This document shows, one piece after another, positions 9,990-23,341 of a stretch of DNA of 64,000 nucleotides. The stretch is from Photobacterium leiognathi (lineage in GTDB: Bacteria > Pseudomonadota > Gammaproteobacteria > Enterobacterales > Vibrionaceae): assembly GCF_030685535.1 (NCBI RefSeq), contig NZ_CP131601.1:558001-622000 (forward strand), given 5' to 3'. Below the pieces are notes generated by a model, which was not told where the DNA came from, made no database searches, and saw only the letters and a program-made list of their open reading frames with translations. Every line of letters starts with the position of its first letter. The first letter of the stretch is position 1. A program made the position numbers and the translations under genes.

Positions 9990-10016
9990 ACGCCCTGCAT
10001 TTAAGTAGGGCGTTTT
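9990..10016 (+). terminator. Terminator downstream of clpB
   Basis: An ACGCCCT / AGGGCGT hairpin is followed by a T-run, 27 bases after the clpB stop. Confidence 0.85.
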
Positions 10017-10114
10017 TGTATATATTAATAATTCGAGTTCTGGTGTGATTATTGATCATTAATGAGTGATTTGTTTAATACTTGTGCGAACAAAAATAAT
10101 TGAGCAGAAAAGGG

Positions 10115-10204
10115 TTGTCAGCGAGAAATCTCTCCCTATAATTCGACCTCACTGACACGGGGCGAGCCACTGGCTAGCGACGGAATCAGTATTGTTCTTT
10201 AACA
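10115..10204 (+). promoter_or_regulatory. rRNA operon promoter and leader boxA
   Basis: -35 TTGTCA (10115-10120) and a perfect -10 TATAAT (10137-10142) are 16 bases apart, a P1-type rrn promoter. The leader carries boxA TGTTCTTTAACA (10193-10204), the NusB/S10 antitermination signal. The stretch 10017-10114 is AT-rich, as expected for UP-element and Fis sites, but no discrete site could be proved. Confidence 0.8.
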
Positions 10205-10383
10205 ATTTGACCATGCAATCTGTGTGGGCACTCGTTGAATGATTAGTCAAAAAGATTTATCAATGATACTAGTGACCAATACGATAACTTTTATTTATAA
10301 GAGAAATCGGCACAGTCAATTCATTCATCATTTATGATGAATTAACAGTATTCATTGAGTAGGTCGAAAGACCAACAAAACTT

Positions 10384-11932
<1,549 letters not shown>

Positions 11933-12251
11933 CCTAAAGACTTACTGTTAAATGCAGTGTCCACACAGATTGCTTGGTGAAATGGTTTTAGAAAAATAGC
12001 GAAAGTGCTAATGAATAACATTTGTTATTGATTAACGCTTTTGCGTTATGCTCTTTAACAATCTGGAAAGCTGACTAGTAAATTCAATCGATAGATTGAT
12101 TTATAGTTTTCATCGAAAGATGAAAACGAGTTCTCAAAACAATACACATTCAAGTGTCTTGTATCGAGTCCGGCGAAAAACCAACGTCTCGCTTGATCGG
12201 AGAGACATAAACCTTGGTTGTTTGAACATACGAAACCTCTTGGGGTTGTAT
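11933..12251 (+). other. 16S-23S internal transcribed spacer without tRNA
   Basis: The 319-base spacer contains no tRNA-like sequence (no Glu, Ile or Ala tRNA). A second boxA, TGCTCTTTAACA, lies at 12049-12060. Vibrionaceae genomes commonly carry several spacer types, including a tRNA-less one. Confidence 0.8.
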
Positions 12252-15140
<2,889 letters not shown>

Positions 15141-15258
15141 ACAACACCCAAGGGGTTTTATACGGACTCCAAGAACACTTGAACGTGTGTTTGAGAATCA
15201 GCTTTTCAAGATTACTTTTGCCTTCAGTTTTTTAAAAACTGAAAGTAAATAAAGAATT

Positions 15259-15378
15259 TGCTTGGCGACCATAGCATTATGGACCCACCTGATCCCATGC
15301 CGAACTCAGTAGTGAAACGTAATAGCGCCGATGGTAGTGTGGGGCCTCCCCATGTGAGAGTAGGACATCGCCAGGCTT
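15259..15378 (+). rRNA. rrf: 5S ribosomal RNA
   Basis: About 120 nt, beginning TGCTTGGCGACC and ending GCCAGGCT so that the ends pair. It holds the universal CCGAACTCAG block. It sits in the standard position after 23S. Confidence 0.95.
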
Positions 15379-15507
15379 TAAATTTCACTTTTAGCTTTAT
15401 GCTGGAAGTTAGAAAATTAGATATCTATTTGAACTATGGATATCGCATGTGGTGTTATCGCTATTAGCCATCCATGGCTTCGCGATATTAGAACATCCAT
15501 GTTCGTC

Positions 15508-15584
15508 GGAGCGGTAGTTCAGTTGGTTAGAATACCGGCCTGTCACGCCGGGGGTCGCGGGTTCGAGTCCCGTCCGCTCCGCCA
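15508..15584 (+). tRNA. tRNA-Asp (GTC)
   Basis: A 77-nt cloverleaf: acceptor arms GGAGCGG / CCGCTCC, D-arm with GTTCAGTTGGTTAGAA, anticodon stem CCGGC / GCCGG with loop CTGTCAC (anticodon GTC at 15542-15544), T-arm GGGTTCGAGTCCC, and an encoded CCA. It is the distal gene of the rRNA operon. Confidence 0.97.
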
Positions 15585-15594
15585 CTTCTTAAAG

Positions 15595-15623
15595 AAACCT
15601 CAGCAGAAATGCTGAGGTTTTTT
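15595..15623 (+). terminator. Terminator of the rRNA/tRNA operon
   Basis: An AAACCTCAGCA / TGCTGAGGTTT hairpin plus T-run follows the tRNA-Asp gene directly. Confidence 0.9.
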
Positions 15624-15671
15624 GCTATGTGCGACCCTTAAAAGTGCTTCGAATCTTGGGTCCGGCACTGG

Positions 15672-15705
15672 CCGTGCGCGTTGAGTCCCATCCGCTCCGC
15701 CACTT
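15672..15705 (+). pseudogene. Remnant of a second tRNA-Asp 3' end
   Basis: The segment ends TCCGCTCCGCCACTT exactly like the intact tRNA-Asp 121 bases upstream and its next flank. GAGTCCC of the T-arm is kept, but the 5' half of a cloverleaf is missing and the T-stem is damaged. It is therefore a decayed tandem tRNA copy or an insertion scar rather than a working tRNA. Confidence 0.6.
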
Positions 15706-15711
15706 ATTTGA

Positions 15712-15743
15712 AAAAGCCCTAATCGAAAGATTAGGGCTTTTTT
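15712..15743 (+). terminator. Second terminator after the rRNA operon
   Basis: An AAAGCCCTAATC / GATTAGGGCTTT hairpin with a GAAA-type loop and T-run. It follows the tRNA remnant just as the first terminator follows the intact tRNA, which suggests duplication of a tRNA-plus-terminator unit. Confidence 0.85.
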
Positions 15744-15816
15744 GCGTCTGGAAGAAATAGATTAAGTTTAGTTGGGTGAGCAGAATGTTCAGCTCATTCA
15801 TTTCTGTTTCTTATAC

Positions 15817-15851
15817 GCAAACAAAAGCCCCACTATGACTAGCAGGGCTTG
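15817..15851 (-). terminator. Candidate terminator for the glycine-zipper lipoprotein gene
   Basis: An AAGCCC / GGGCTT stem followed by TTGTTT on the minus strand, about 30 bases beyond the stop of the lipoprotein gene. The stem is short, so support is moderate. Confidence 0.5.
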
Positions 15852-15877
15852 GAATGCTCTTCGCGTTAGCTTAAAGA

Positions 15878-16405
15878 TTAGATAACAACTTCACCATCTT
15901 TAACTGGTAGCGTCTTGCCAGTTGGCTTCTTGTCCATACGAACGGTATCTTCGTCATCACCTAACTTGTAAGTCACATCGTAACCAATGGTTTTTTCTAC
16001 TTTCGTATTTTCAGTGTGACAACGTTTTTCCATTGTAGTGGTTGTGTTGTTTTCTTGCATTTTACCTTGAACTACATGACCAGCAGCACCGCCAGCTACC
16101 GCACCAGCTACGGTTGCTACTTTCTTACCGTTACCACCACCAACTTGATGACCAAGTACACCGCCTGCAACGGCACCGACAACAGTACCTAAGATTTTGT
16201 TTTCATCTTTAGGAGCGGCTTTATGGGTTACAGCAACTTGCTCACACACTTGATGCGGCTCTGTTACTGTTTTTGTTACTGCTTCAACAGATAAAATGTG
16301 TGCAACTGTTGGCTCACTGGCATGTGAATCTTCATTACAGCCAGTTAGTGATACGCTTGATAACGCAACAAGTGCAATTAACCCTAAAACCATGTTCTTT
16401 TTCAT
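15878..16405 (-). CDS. Glycine-zipper 2TM-type lipoprotein
   Basis: The signal peptide ends in lipobox SLTGC, with lipidated Cys23 followed by Asn. Residues about 70-112 form a glycine-zipper pair (GTVVGAVAGGVLG and VATVAGAVAGGAAG), the fold of SlyB/Rcp-type envelope lipoproteins that insert in or line membranes. Two cysteines remain in the mature protein (about residues 54 and 133) and could form a disulfide. It stands alone next to the rRNA operon. The exact role is unknown; outer-membrane integrity or stress is a family-level guess. Confidence 0.75.
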   Translation of the reverse strand: MKKNMVLGLIALVALSSVSLTGCNEDSHASEPTVAHILSVEAVTKTVTEPHQVCEQVAVTHKAAPKDENKILGTVVGAVAGGVLGHQVGGGNGKKVATVAGAVAGGAAGHVVQGKMQENNTTTTMEKRCHTENTKVEKTIGYDVTYKLGDDEDTVRMDKKPTGKTLPVKDGEVVI

Positions 16406-16667
16406 AATACTCTCCTAAATGTCTTGGGCTCTATTTTCCTTATAAGTTCCTTTTTTATGACAGAGGTTTGTAAGGTAAATGTAAGTTGATAGTAAAAATA
16501 TGAATGTATCTGTGGTTATTAATTATCAAAATTAATGGTTTGAGTTGTTCTCTTTTCGTTAAAGCAAAAGAGAATATGAAAAACTTAAATTGATTAACTA
16601 AGCGTCAATTGTGTGAAGAGAGAGGCATAAAATAGCATGGCAATTTACACACTATTGGCGTGTTGTC

Positions 16668-17903
16668 ATGAATACTTCAACGGAAACTCCCCTTACTGAG
16701 CAAGTAACAGGTGTTATTAAGCAGAACTGGAATATTTTCTTTTTAGCTATTTTAATTGTGAGCATGGGGCAACTCAGTTTAGGACTCATTTTTCCTTTGT
16801 TGCCTTGGATACAAAAAGACTTTTCAATTAATCAATCACTTGCTGAAAGCCTCATTGTTAGTTACTTGATTGGATACGGCCCTTCTCAACTATTTTATGG
16901 TCCGCTTTCTTATGTTTATGGTAGGCGGCGTGTATTATTAATCGGCTTATTCCTTTCTATTTTAGGTTTAGGCTTGCTGTTGTACTTTCACGATTGCTTT
17001 TATCTTTTAATACTCGCTCGCTTTATTCAAGGGATTGGTGGCGGCTGTGAATCTGTGATAGCTAGAGCGATGCTACATGATAGCTATAAGAATAAATTTT
17101 TCTTATCTGCTATGACGGGGTTGTCGATAGTCTCCGCTTTTACGCCAATTTTTTCTCCCATTGTTGGTGGTTTGGTTAATCACCATTTTGGCTGGTTAGC
17201 GGTTTTCATCGGTTTATTTGTTTATAGCGCTTTAGGGTATTTGGTTTTAGTGTTTTATTTACCGGAAACCTTATCTAAATTACGCGCTTCTATTCCTGTT
17301 ATCCCGATATTTAATTATTACTATGCGTTATTAAAAGATCGGTATTTTCTTTCTTATACTGTTATCGGTTGGATTAATTGGGCATTGATTATTTTTTCAG
17401 GATCACTGGCTCCGTTTGTTTTAGAAGACCAATTACACCTTACTTCAGAAAACTATGCTTATTGGTCAATTGTGCCCGCAATAGCTTTTCTTTTAGCTAG
17501 TTGGTTATGTTTTGTTTTAAGGAAGTCTTACGGCACTCACCATATCGTATTTATCGCTCCCGTTATTCAATTAACGGTTGTGGTTATATTTCTATTATTT
17601 CCTCTTACGTTATTTACTGTGACATTAGGCTTTATTGGGATAGCCATTGCGCAAGCGTTGATTTACCCATGCTCTCAATCTTTGTTACTTGTTCCTTATA
17701 GTAATAAGTTTGGTACGGTGAGTGCGTTATCAGGCGCGGGGCAAATGGTATTTGCTGCGATCTTTATTTTTATTGCTTGGCGAGTGCATTTAGATAATGT
17801 GCATGCGTTAGCGATGATTGTTTTTATTACTGCAATATTAGGGTTAGCACTCGCCATTATTGGGAAAAAGAGCGTAGCAAGTGCCTCGCTTGAAAATGAA
17901 TAG
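16668..17903 (+). CDS. MFS drug-resistance type transporter (DHA1, Bcr/EmrD-like)
   Basis: A 411-residue protein with about 12 predicted membrane segments. Motif A-like YGPLSYVYGRRRVLLIG (residues about 78-94) lies between TM2 and TM3, and RFIQGIGGG (about 119-127) in TM4 is a motif-B/Bcr-type signature. Proton-driven efflux of small molecules is inferred from the family; the substrate cannot be read from sequence. The gene is AT-rich and isolated, converging with the TRIC-family gene with only two bases between stops. Both are flanked by housekeeping loci, so this may be an accessory insertion. Confidence 0.8.
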   Translation: MNTSTETPLTEQVTGVIKQNWNIFFLAILIVSMGQLSLGLIFPLLPWIQKDFSINQSLAESLIVSYLIGYGPSQLFYGPLSYVYGRRRVLLIGLFLSILGLGLLLYFHDCFYLLILARFIQGIGGGCESVIARAMLHDSYKNKFFLSAMTGLSIVSAFTPIFSPIVGGLVNHHFGWLAVFIGLFVYSALGYLVLVFYLPETLSKLRASIPVIPIFNYYYALLKDRYFLSYTVIGWINWALIIFSGSLAPFVLEDQLHLTSENYAYWSIVPAIAFLLASWLCFVLRKSYGTHHIVFIAPVIQLTVVVIFLLFPLTLFTVTLGFIGIAIAQALIYPCSQSLLLVPYSNKFGTVSALSGAGQMVFAAIFIFIAWRVHLDNVHALAMIVFITAILGLALAIIGKKSVASASLENE

Positions 17904-17905
17904 CG

Positions 17906-18520
17906 TTACTTTAAGAGTAAACAACGAGGGAAGGTGATCTTCTTAATTACAATGTACATGCGCAACGCGATAATAAAGCCAATACTGGTGAGTGTTGCTA
18001 CGTCTGGATTGATGTGATGCTGGGTTTGTAGAATATATAAATAACAGCCAATAATGACTGGGCTGGCGTAGAATTCCGTATTGTTAAACATGGTTGGACG
18101 GTTAGTTAGAATGTCACGCAATACGCCACCAAATACCGCAGTGATCATCCCCATGGTGATCGCAACATAAGGTGCATAATGTTGAGCGGTCAGATCTTTG
18201 GTAACTAACACTGAGAACATGGAAATGCCAATGGCATCCAGGAATACAATAAGACGTTCAGCTTTGATCCGACGTAAGTGCGGGGCGAGAAAAAAACCAA
18301 TAAATGAGCTAATTAATGCTGTCCAAAAATAAGAGGGATCTCGGATCCAAAATACTTGGTTAGTTGAGAGAATAACATCTCGAACGGTACCACCACCAAG
18401 TGCGGTTACCCAGCCGATCACCATGATACTGACGATATCTTTGCCTTTATTAGACTCACTGATCACAGCACTTAATGCAAAGGCAATAATGCAGATAATT
18501 TCGATAGTGTGAATAAACAT
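17906..18520 (-). CDS. UPF0126 / TRIC cation channel family membrane protein
   Basis: A 204-residue inner membrane protein of the YadS/YicG type: two repeated UPF0126 units of three helices each, with the glycine-rich signatures GWVTALGGGTVRDVIL (about residues 36-51) and ITAVFGGVLRDIL (about 125-137). Prokaryotic TRIC homologues form potassium-permeable channels; the role in bacteria is uncertain. It converges with the MFS gene. Confidence 0.85.
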   Translation of the reverse strand: MFIHTIEIICIIAFALSAVISESNKGKDIVSIMVIGWVTALGGGTVRDVILSTNQVFWIRDPSYFWTALISSFIGFFLAPHLRRIKAERLIVFLDAIGISMFSVLVTKDLTAQHYAPYVAITMGMITAVFGGVLRDILTNRPTMFNNTEFYASPVIIGCYLYILQTQHHINPDVATLTSIGFIIALRMYIVIKKITFPRCLLLK

Positions 18521-18656
18521 AGTGAGCCTATACGATCAATGAGATGGGTATAAATCTAGCACGGAAAAAAGGATAGGCGAGGAGTAAAAATGGGCTTAGT
18601 GTTTGCAAAAATAAAAGGCCGGAATTAACCAGCCTTAGATGTTTTTAGGGCGTTAA

Positions 18657-20057
18657 TTAACGACCACTGTGATCAAATGTCTTCACATCATTTTCTTCAC
18701 ATACCGCCTGTGGGTGAGCGTTAAGAAAGTCGATAGAACGTTTAAAGTCAGCGATGAGTAGATTAGCAAGGTCAATAGTTAAGCCTTGTTTAACTAAAAT
18801 ACGCTGCACCACTATCTCTTGTGCATTCGCAGGTAAGCTATAAGCAGGTACTAACCAACCACGGGTACGTAGACGATCAGCTAAGTCATATAAGCTAAAT
18901 GGTACATCGGCATTTGCTTTTAAACGCCAAGAGATCGCAGGAATACCTTTTTCACGGTTACCATCAAAGATGAACTCGAAGAGATCAAATTTGTTGAGCT
19001 CTTTCACTAAGTATTCACAGACGTTGTAGCTGTTATCGTGAATACGTTTGTAGCCTTCATAACCTAAACGTAGGAAGTTGTAGTATTGTGCAATGATCTG
19101 TCCCGCTGGACGTGAGAAGTTCAAGGCGAAGGTTGGCATGTCACCACCTAAATAGTTGACATGGAATACTAAACCCTCTGGTAGATCTTCTTTGTTACGC
19201 CATACAACCCAACCACAACCCAGTGGTGCTAAACCAAACTTATGACCTGAAGTGCTGATTGATTTCACACGTGGTAAGCGGAAATCCCAAGGTTCAATTT
19301 CTGGAGCACAGAACGGTGCTAACATTGCACCACTTGCACCATCGACGTGGATATCAATTGAGTTACCAGTATCATGCTCGTAAGTATCTAGCGCATCAGA
19401 TAATGGTTTTACTGTTTCGTATAAACCAGTGAAGGTTTGACCGAAGGTTGGAACTACCATGATGGTATTAGCGTCGACAAGCTCTAACATGTCCTCTGGC
19501 GTCATGTAGTAATGACCATCCGCCATTTTTGTTTCACGCATCTCAATATCCCAGTAGCGGGCAAATTTTTCCCAACATACTTGGACAGGACCACACACCA
19601 TATTTGGCTTATCAGTTGGTTGACCGAGTGCACGACGCTTTTCACGCCAACGCCATAGTGCCGCCAAACCACCTAACATACAGGCTTCACTAGAGCCTGT
19701 AGTTGAAGTACCGACGGTGGTTGCTGATTCTGGTGAATTCCATAAATCCGCTAAAATATGAACACAACGACCTTCAATTTCAGCAGACTGAGGGTATTCA
19801 TCTTTATCAATCATGTTTTTATCAATAGAAAGATCCATTAATTTATGCACTTCATCTTCTTCCCAAGTTTGGCAGAAGGTTGCAAGGTTCTGACGCGCAT
19901 TACCATCAAGGTAAAGTTCATCACGGATCATTTGGTAGATCACGTTAGGTGCTTGTTCGTGCTGTGGTAGCTTAGTAGTTGCCGCAACGTTGTTGATGAT
20001 ATCTGAACCAAAGATTGGGTCATTTTCGTTTTGACGTTTTACTTCATGAAGAGCCAT
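18657..20057 (-). CDS. gadB: Glutamate decarboxylase
   Basis: PLP enzyme that turns glutamate plus a proton into GABA and CO2, consuming cytoplasmic acid. The PLP lysine is Lys273 in STSGHKFGLAPLG; HVDGASGA at about 238-245 holds the cofactor-binding Asp. The 466-residue length equals E. coli GadA/B. The C-terminus ends DHSGR with a penultimate-region histidine; in E. coli GadB a C-terminal histidine gates the active site by pH. Last gene of gadC-glsA-gadB, 15 bases after glsA. Confidence 0.95.
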   Translation of the reverse strand: MALHEVKRQNENDPIFGSDIINNVAATTKLPQHEQAPNVIYQMIRDELYLDGNARQNLATFCQTWEEDEVHKLMDLSIDKNMIDKDEYPQSAEIEGRCVHILADLWNSPESATTVGTSTTGSSEACMLGGLAALWRWREKRRALGQPTDKPNMVCGPVQVCWEKFARYWDIEMRETKMADGHYYMTPEDMLELVDANTIMVVPTFGQTFTGLYETVKPLSDALDTYEHDTGNSIDIHVDGASGAMLAPFCAPEIEPWDFRLPRVKSISTSGHKFGLAPLGCGWVVWRNKEDLPEGLVFHVNYLGGDMPTFALNFSRPAGQIIAQYYNFLRLGYEGYKRIHDNSYNVCEYLVKELNKFDLFEFIFDGNREKGIPAISWRLKANADVPFSLYDLADRLRTRGWLVPAYSLPANAQEIVVQRILVKQGLTIDLANLLIADFKRSIDFLNAHPQAVCEENDVKTFDHSGR

Positions 20058-20072
20058 AATTTTCTTCCTACC

Positions 20073-21023
20073 TTAGTGTTGCTTGCTATTAAACAAGTTC
20101 CAACCCATTGTTTGAGCGACATGTTTAATCATTAATTGTCCACGTACGCTATTACCAAATTGGTCTAGACGTGGGGAGAATGCAGCGAGTGCACCCACAT
20201 TAGGGATGATGGTCAGTAAGCCACCACCGACGCCACTTTTACCCGGCAAACCGACGTCATAAGCCCAGTCGCCAGAGGTGTCGTAAAGCCCTTCCATCAT
20301 CATTTCCGCAAGAATATGCGCGGCATTTTCAGGGCTAACTAGTTGTTTACCAGAGACAGGGTTTTTGCCCCCGTTGGCAAAAGTTGCACCCACCGTTGCT
20401 AGCTCAACAGTATTAAATAGTGTTGAACATTGGCGGGTGTACACATCACACGCTTCAAGCGGATCTGAGTAAATACGGTTAGAGGATTCTAGTAGTAGTG
20501 CCATAGCACGGTTATGTGCATTAGTGGTTTGCTCTGATTGGTTAACATCCTCTGACAGCTCAATATCGGCAGCAGCAAGAGCTGATTGAAACGCCAGAAT
20601 TTTTTGCCAGCGTTGCTCTTTATCCTCTGCTTCAATTAGGCTCACTGTTGCCATTGCTCCTGCATTGACGAGCGGGGTTAATGGTTTGTCGTCATGAAGC
20701 TCCAGTGCTATTACAGAGTTAAATGGTAAGCCTGTTGGATCGGCACCAATTTTACTGTGAACAGCATCAGCACCAGATTGTTCAAGCGCTAAGCCTAATG
20801 TCATTATTTTGGAAATCGACTCAATGGCATATTTGTAGTCAACATCTTGGATTTTGATAACTTCGCCTGTGACAGAGACGAAAGCCAGCCCACATAAATC
20901 TGATGGAACCGATGCTAGGAACGGGATGTAAGAAGCATTAGCGCCATCTTTGTTTCCTTTATGCATATCAAATGCTTGTTGCATAACGGCAGCGACATCT
21001 TTTTTACAACACGACATATTCAT
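20073..21023 (-). CDS. glsA: Glutaminase (acid-resistance linked)
   Basis: Hydrolyses glutamine to glutamate and ammonia. The serine-dependent glutaminase fold is marked by the SISK motif (Ser69-x-x-Lys72), NAGAM near residue 117, and GLPGKSGVGGGLL near residue 265. The 316-residue length is typical. Sitting between gadC and gadB with gaps of 4 and 15 bases, it probably feeds glutamate to GadB and releases ammonia that binds protons, the role reported for E. coli YbaS. Confidence 0.93.
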   Translation of the reverse strand: MNMSCCKKDVAAVMQQAFDMHKGNKDGANASYIPFLASVPSDLCGLAFVSVTGEVIKIQDVDYKYAIESISKIMTLGLALEQSGADAVHSKIGADPTGLPFNSVIALELHDDKPLTPLVNAGAMATVSLIEAEDKEQRWQKILAFQSALAAADIELSEDVNQSEQTTNAHNRAMALLLESSNRIYSDPLEACDVYTRQCSTLFNTVELATVGATFANGGKNPVSGKQLVSPENAAHILAEMMMEGLYDTSGDWAYDVGLPGKSGVGGGLLTIIPNVGALAAFSPRLDQFGNSVRGQLMIKHVAQTMGWNLFNSKQH

Positions 21024-21027
21024 CTCC

Positions 21028-22545
21028 TTATTGATTCAATGTGTGAGTAACTTTGTCTGATGGGTTAATTACACCTGGATGCACGTTTTCAATTTCCCAA
21101 GTGAATGGCGCAAAGTCTGTAACCGCTGGATCTTTCCAGTGTGGTTTGCGGGCTTTGTAAATAAATAGCGGCACAGAGACAAAGATGATGGTTAGCACAA
21201 CTAAGATACCTACGTATGCTTCTGGGCTACCAACAGAGATCTGACCCGGTGGAATGAATGAGAATAGGAATGCAGTTAAAGAGCCTACAAAACCTAGGCC
21301 ACCAATGAACCACATACCACCGTTACCGCCAGGGATCTTAAATGCACGAGGGCGGTTAGGTTGGCTGTAACGTAAGTGAATCGCTGCTGCAAACATCAGT
21401 AGGTACATCACAAGATATAGGATCACGGTAAGCTGACTTAAGGTTTGATAAGCCGCTTGCACTGATGGTAGTACTACGAAGACAACAGATAGTGCAGTAA
21501 CAAGTAGGCCTTGCATCAACATGATGTGTGATGCCATACCGTGTTTATTGGTGTATTGCCAAAAACGAGGTAAGTAACCGCCTTTCGCTACCACAAGTAG
21601 ACCTGAAGAAGGACCTGCAACCCAGCCTACAACACCTGCTAGTACACCAAGCGCTAAACATGCTGCCATGATTGGTGCAGCCCAGCTAATGCCAGCCCAT
21701 GCAAACATGTCATCGTAAGTCACAAGTAAGCTTTGGGTTAAGCTGATGTCTTTTTGAGGAATAACAAAGGCAATCGCAAGTGTACCGAGTACGAATACAC
21801 ACACTGTACCAATGGCTGCAATGGCAATCGCAATAGGGTAGTTACGTGGCGCGTCATCAACTTCTTTAACGTGAATAGCGTTCATCTCCATACCGGCATA
21901 GAACAAGAAGATGCTGGCAGCGAGAACAACATTATTAAAGTTAGAGAAGTCAGGAATTAACTTATCCCAGCCCAATTGGATTTGTGGAGTATTGCCTGCA
22001 AAGAAGTAAGCAAAGCCTAAGACAATTAAGACGATACCAGGGATCACTGTACCGATTAAGCCACCCCATTTAGCGACTTTAGAGAAGGCTTCTGTGCCGT
22101 GTAAGGCAATGAAAGTCGCTATCCAGTAAATAGCTAGTACAATCGCAAGCACGAAGAATTTATTTTCTGAAAGGGCTTGGTCAAATGAATGGTTTGGCCC
22201 CATAAAAGCAAGGGATACAGAACCGAATGTTAATGCGGTTGGGAACCACACCGTTACTTCAATCCACAGCATGAACATGGCAACTAATGCCAACTTTGGA
22301 CCAAAAGCTTCACCTACCCAGCGGAAGATACCGCCTTTTTCAGACCAACCCGTTGCGAGCTCTGCTGCAACCAGTGAAACCGGAATAAGGAAAACAATCG
22401 CAGCAAAAATATAGTAGAAAATCGAACTTAAACCATATTCCGCTTCAGCGGGAAGACCACGTAAACTGACCACGGCAACAATGTTTAACATTGCCAAGGC
22501 GAATACGCCAATTCTCCCTTTTTTTATCGTGTCTGTACTAGCCAT
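21028..22545 (-). CDS. gadC: Glutamate/GABA antiporter
   Basis: APC-superfamily inner membrane exchanger that imports glutamate (or glutamine) and exports GABA. The 505-residue protein has 12 predicted helices; MASTDTIKKGRIGVFALAML leads into TM1, and a long hydrophilic C-terminal tail (about residues 470-505, DFAPFTWEIENVHPGV) resembles the C-plug that closes E. coli GadC at neutral pH. First gene of the operon, with AGGTCAAT before its ATG. Confidence 0.92.
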   Translation of the reverse strand: MASTDTIKKGRIGVFALAMLNIVAVVSLRGLPAEAEYGLSSIFYYIFAAIVFLIPVSLVAAELATGWSEKGGIFRWVGEAFGPKLALVAMFMLWIEVTVWFPTALTFGSVSLAFMGPNHSFDQALSENKFFVLAIVLAIYWIATFIALHGTEAFSKVAKWGGLIGTVIPGIVLIVLGFAYFFAGNTPQIQLGWDKLIPDFSNFNNVVLAASIFLFYAGMEMNAIHVKEVDDAPRNYPIAIAIAAIGTVCVFVLGTLAIAFVIPQKDISLTQSLLVTYDDMFAWAGISWAAPIMAACLALGVLAGVVGWVAGPSSGLLVVAKGGYLPRFWQYTNKHGMASHIMLMQGLLVTALSVVFVVLPSVQAAYQTLSQLTVILYLVMYLLMFAAAIHLRYSQPNRPRAFKIPGGNGGMWFIGGLGFVGSLTAFLFSFIPPGQISVGSPEAYVGILVVLTIIFVSVPLFIYKARKPHWKDPAVTDFAPFTWEIENVHPGVINPSDKVTHTLNQ

Positions 22546-22859
22546 ATTGACCTACTTATATCATTTCCATATTTAAGATTTTTATTAGGTCTTGATAGGT
22601 ACATGACGAAATAAAACGCCATATAAACCGAATAAAACCTGATGGAAAAAAAGTAGCACCAAGGTTCTGCTTTTAATATTCCTAAAATGAATACTTGAAG
22701 TTGCAAATATTAATGTTGTTTTAATGAATAAATAGTGTAAATGTGAACGTTTTTTGTACTCATTTCTATGAAAAATGAGCAGGCATTGATATTTCTAAAT
22801 ACAAATCTACTTGATAGCGTTTATCGGGATATGAGATTCTAAATTAAGTGAATTAACAG
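22546..22859. other. Intergenic region upstream of gadC
   Basis: 314 bases of AT-rich DNA between divergent genes that must hold the gad operon promoter. A short CTCATTT/AAATGAG hairpin lies at 22759-22779. I see no convincing -35/-10 pair, CRP, H-NS-specific or GadE-type site that I could defend. Confidence 0.5.
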
Positions 22860-22871
22860 GTGGATGAAACA

Positions 22872-23198
22872 GTGAAATTCTTTTTTCAACGACGCGAAAC
22901 GGATAACGAGATTCAGATTGAATTAAAAACTGCGCCCTTTTATTTATTGCTGGCGATGATTGCTGGTTGGCTTGCAGTGAGTTTTATTTTGAAATCAAAT
23001 GAGGCGGGATCGGTTTTTTTACCGATTTTAATTGGTTTTATTATGCTGCGATTCTTCGCGTTAATTAAAGCGCAAAAAGAAGTGTTAGGGGCGATGAAAG
23101 ATAAGCGCTTAACAACCAAGGGGAGTAAATTCTCATTCAGTAATCCCTTTATTTATATTATTCAAAAGAAAGCTGAACATGCGGAAACAGAAAAATAA
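22872..23198 (+). CDS. Small two-helix membrane protein, unknown function
   Basis: About 108 residues if begun at GTG 22872, which has AGGTGGA seven bases upstream; an in-frame GTG at 22860 would add four residues but destroys that spacing. Two hydrophobic segments (about residues 23-41 and 47-65) are flanked by charged ends, and the C-terminus is lysine-rich. I do not recognise the family. It precedes the dapD terminator and the IS1111-type insertion, in convergent orientation to dapD. Confidence 0.6.
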   Translation: MKFFFQRRETDNEIQIELKTAPFYLLLAMIAGWLAVSFILKSNEAGSVFLPILIGFIMLRFFALIKAQKEVLGAMKDKRLTTKGSKFSFSNPFIYIIQKKAEHAETEK

Positions 23199-23240
23199 AC
23201 TGCTATAGCTTATAAAAACTAGGTTTATTTACATAGCATA

Positions 23241-23273
23241 ATAAAAAATCGGCGCACTGTATTGAGTGCGCCG
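23241..23273 (-). terminator. Terminator of dapD, displaced by an insertion
   Basis: A CGGCGCACT / AGTGCGCCG stem followed on the minus strand by GATTTTTTATT is a textbook terminator only in the minus direction. The nearest minus-strand gene is dapD, whose stop lies 1.3 kb away across the IS element. Confidence 0.8.
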
Positions 23274-23341
23274 CTTAATTATATGGTCCGCCTCATCCTA
23301 AGCCGTTAGGCTTAGGGTAGGCTTTCAAAGAGGTGAACCAT

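Noticed and set aside
11933..12251. Search for Glu, Ile or Ala tRNA in the 16S-23S spacer.
   Set aside because: No cloverleaf or T-arm consensus present.
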